Shown one piece after another: positions 62,220 through 64,000 of a DNA stretch of 64,000 nucleotides. This stretch comes from Hymenobacter jeollabukensis (GTDB lineage Bacteria > Bacteroidota > Bacteroidia > Cytophagales > Hymenobacteraceae), in the NCBI RefSeq assembly GCF_005771675.1, contig NZ_VAJM01000011.1, forward strand, positions 124,001 to 188,000, written 5' to 3'. Position 1 is the first letter of the stretch. Each line of letters begins with the position of its first letter. The position numbers and the translations under genes are program-made. The notes under the pieces are model-generated. The model ran no database searches, was not told the DNA's origin, and was given only the letters and a program-made list of their open reading frames with translations.

Positions 62220-64000
62220 CTAGTTGGATTTGATCAGGGGGCGAATCACGCGCTGGGTGCCGCTGCGCACCTCCAGCTGGTAGCTGCCGGCGGGCAGGGC
62301 GGCCAGGTCGATAGTGGCCGAGCCGAGGGCTTTGCCCTGGCGCAGGGGCTGGCCCAGCAGGCTCAGCACCCGCCACTGCACCGGGCCTTCGCCCAGCTGC
62401 AGGTGCAACTCGTGCTGTACCGGGTTGGGGTAGGCCGCCACCAGCAGCTCGCTGGTGCCGCCCAGCGCCACGATGCGCGAGTCGGTAGCCGTGCCGTCGA
62501 GGTCGACCTGGTGCAGGCGGTAGTACACCGTGCCCGTGGCGGCCTTGTCGAGGAAGCTGTAGCTGCTGGCGCGGGTGCTGTTGCCCTGGGCCTGCACCCG
62601 GCCCACCGAGCGGAACTCCAGGCCGTCCAGGCTGCGCTGCACCTCAAAATAGGCGCTGTTCTTTTCCTGGGCGGTGGTCCACTTCAGCAGCGCGTCGGCC
62701 CCGCGCCGCTCGGCCGTGAAGCTCGTCAGCGCCACCGGCAGCGGGTTGTTGCCGGGAGCGTTGCTCAGATTGGTCGTGGCCAGCGCAAAGTCCGTTGAGG
62801 AGGTAATGGTCAAGGCAGTGGTGCTGGTGACGGTGCCGGCCAGAAACGCAGCCCCATCAGCCTGGGCGCCGCTCACCGCTCCGCCGACATCCGTCCAGCG
62901 GCCAAAGGCGCTCTGGGCGATGCGCAGCGTGCTGGGGGCGTCCACCTGGTCGATGTTGATAAAGCCAAAGGAAATTTGGGCCGTGTTAAACGCCGCATTG
63001 GTGGAGGCATTGTAGTAGCGCACCCCCGACACGCGCTGCAGCGCGTTGGGCCCGGTAGGCAACGTGTAAAGCGGGGCCCGGTCAGCAATCGGATCGAACT
63101 GGTAGGTACCCGAAGCGCTGGTTTGCGTCAACGCCAACGTAACCGGACCGTAGCCATTGGGGGTGCCAATGGGGAAGAACAAGCCGGTGCTCGTTGAAGC
63201 AGGGTATACCCCGGCTCCCGCCGAGGCCCGTACCAGAATGCCTTCAATATAGCTGGTGCGGTTGGCACCCGTTACGGAGGCCGTGGTCGGCATCGTCAGG
63301 TAGTTGGTCGTGCTGGTGAAGAAGTGGCCGCTACCCGCCGCAAAACGCAGGGCATTGGGAATATCGAGCGGCTTTAGCAGCCGCAGGCCCAACGGGTTGG
63401 CCAAGACCAGCGTGGTGGTGGCCCCGAGGGCCACGACGCCCGCTCCTCCGATGGTTTGTACTGCGCCCGTGCCGTTGAAAGTGACGTCAGCCGCCGAAGA
63501 CGGGTTCACATTTAGTTGGGCTCCGCTGCCGGTATCGACGTTGCCGCCGATGGTTACGCCCCCGGTGTTGTTCAGGCTTACAACGATGGCCCCGGTCAGC
63601 GTCAGGTTGTTGAGGATGGTAGTGGCGAAGGAGCCGGTCGTAGCGTAATTGGCGCGGAAGTCCAGGTTGCCGTAGGTGCGCGCGGCATTCGAGAACGTGC
63701 CGCCGGCAAAGATATAGGTGCTACCGGCGCTGAACGAGGCCGCACCGGAGCCGTTGGGCCCGAACGGGTCCAGACCCGACTCCTGCCGGAACGTCGAGCC
63801 CGACTGGAAGGCGGCAATGGAGTTGTTGGTGCCGAAAGGGTTGCCCAGGGCGCCCGGCGCCATTTGGAAAGTAGAGCCGTTGCGGAAAATAACCGAGTTG
63901 CTTGACCCCGTAAGCCGGTGGTTCGACTCTTTCTGGCCGGGTGCCCCGGAAGTATTTTCAAAGACGAGCGTACCGTTGATTTCAGCGGTAGCCGATCCGT
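62220..64000 (-). CDS. Large T9SS-sorted surface protein (5' end beyond window)
   Basis: The frame is open to the window edge (about 592 residues visible) and continues upstream with INGTLVFENTSGAPGQ; the ATG at 63863 is internal. The visible part has a repetitive beta region (FRNGSTFQMAPG, FQSGSTFRQESG, FSAGSTYIFAGGTFSNA), then LNNTGGVTIGGNVDTGSGAQLNV, and a fibronectin-like region with VALTSFTAERRGADALLKWTTAQEKNSAYFEVQRS typical of Bacteroidota surface proteins. It ends in a type A sorting domain (VAAYPNPVQHELHLQL, LPAGSYQLEVRSG). A T9SS substrate. Confidence 0.85.
   Translation of the reverse strand, partial: GSATAEINGTLVFENTSGAPGQKESNHRLTGSSNSVIFRNGSTFQMAPGALGNPFGTNNSIAAFQSGSTFRQESGLDPFGPNGSGAASFSAGSTYIFAGGTFSNAARTYGNLDFRANYATTGSFATTILNNLTLTGAIVVSLNNTGGVTIGGNVDTGSGAQLNVNPSSAADVTFNGTGAVQTIGGAGVVALGATTTLVLANPLGLRLLKPLDIPNALRFAAGSGHFFTSTTNYLTMPTTASVTGANRTSYIEGILVRASAGAGVYPASTSTGLFFPIGTPNGYGPVTLALTQTSASGTYQFDPIADRAPLYTLPTGPNALQRVSGVRYYNASTNAAFNTAQISFGFINIDQVDAPSTLRIAQSAFGRWTDVGGAVSGAQADGAAFLAGTVTSTTALTITSSTDFALATTNLSNAPGNNPLPVALTSFTAERRGADALLKWTTAQEKNSAYFEVQRSLDGLEFRSVGRVQAQGNSTRASSYSFLDKAATGTVYYRLHQVDLDGTATDSRIVALGGTSELLVAAYPNPVQHELHLQLGEGPVQWRVLSLLGQPLRQGKALGSATIDLAALPAGSYQLEVRSGTQRVIRPLIKSN

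Overview
The window is about 64 kb of GC-rich DNA from a member of the Bacteroidota, most likely a Hymenobacter-like member of the order Cytophagales (inference). The signs are: several proteins carry type IX secretion (T9SS) C-terminal sorting domains (type A, and the CHU_C/type B form); a PorU2/PorV2-like pair is present; many genes are preceded by the Bacteroidota -7 element TANNTTTG and no obvious Shine-Dalgarno sequence; and there is a SusC-type carboxypeptidase-regulatory N-terminus and a non-canonical Isc cluster. No rRNA, prophage or CRISPR array is visible. One tRNA (Lys, anticodon TTT) is present.

Layout. 1-4218: 3' part of a giant repetitive T9SS surface protein. 4363-9185: two paralogous TPR histidine kinases convergent with a NarL-type response regulator. 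9186-10450: a decayed region with remnants of an AraC regulator and an MDR dehydrogenase tail. 10517-13043: YceI protein, then a VOC dioxygenase-like and alpha/beta-hydrolase pair with overlapping stop and start, resembling quinone-detoxification operons. 13556-27832: surface and export block: VWA protein, SH3 membrane protein, SDR, two large T9SS proteins and an erythromycin-esterase-like protein with altered active-site residues. 27833-28348: a 21-bp tandem repeat. 28349-38753: RlmD, small hypotheticals, a REP-associated transposase inside its own inverted repeats, ThiL, TetR, lipoproteins, an M3 peptidase and a PaaE-like reductase. 38999-44385: M23 peptidase, Lol/FtsX-type permease, NamZ-like protein, Fmt, dihydrofolate reductase. 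44462-50908: porV2-porU2 operon. 51271-54310: PadR plus a PspC/adhesin-like membrane protein. 54656-57346: CCA transferase, threonylcarbamoyl-AMP synthase, methylmalonyl-CoA epimerase. 57534-60179: iscS, iscU, an unknown gene and iscA. 60319-60528: a second, unrelated 21-bp tandem repeat. 61366-64000: two more T9SS cargo genes, the last cut by the window edge.

How the genes work together: the surface proteins (1-4218, 13556, 17392, 19700, 61366, 62220) are probable T9SS cargo, and PorU2/PorV2 are candidates for an accessory sorting or attachment step. Housekeeping genes for translation (RlmD, tRNA-Lys, Fmt, CCA enzyme, TsaC), cofactors (ThiL, Isc, DHFR) and the envelope (M23, NamZ, permease) are interleaved.

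The most unusual content lies between the genes. It includes a RAYT transposase whose flanking 17-bp core recurs in a separate MITE-like element 25 kb away, two different 21-bp tandem repeats, and a series of word-repeat inverted repeats sitting directly in front of start codons.
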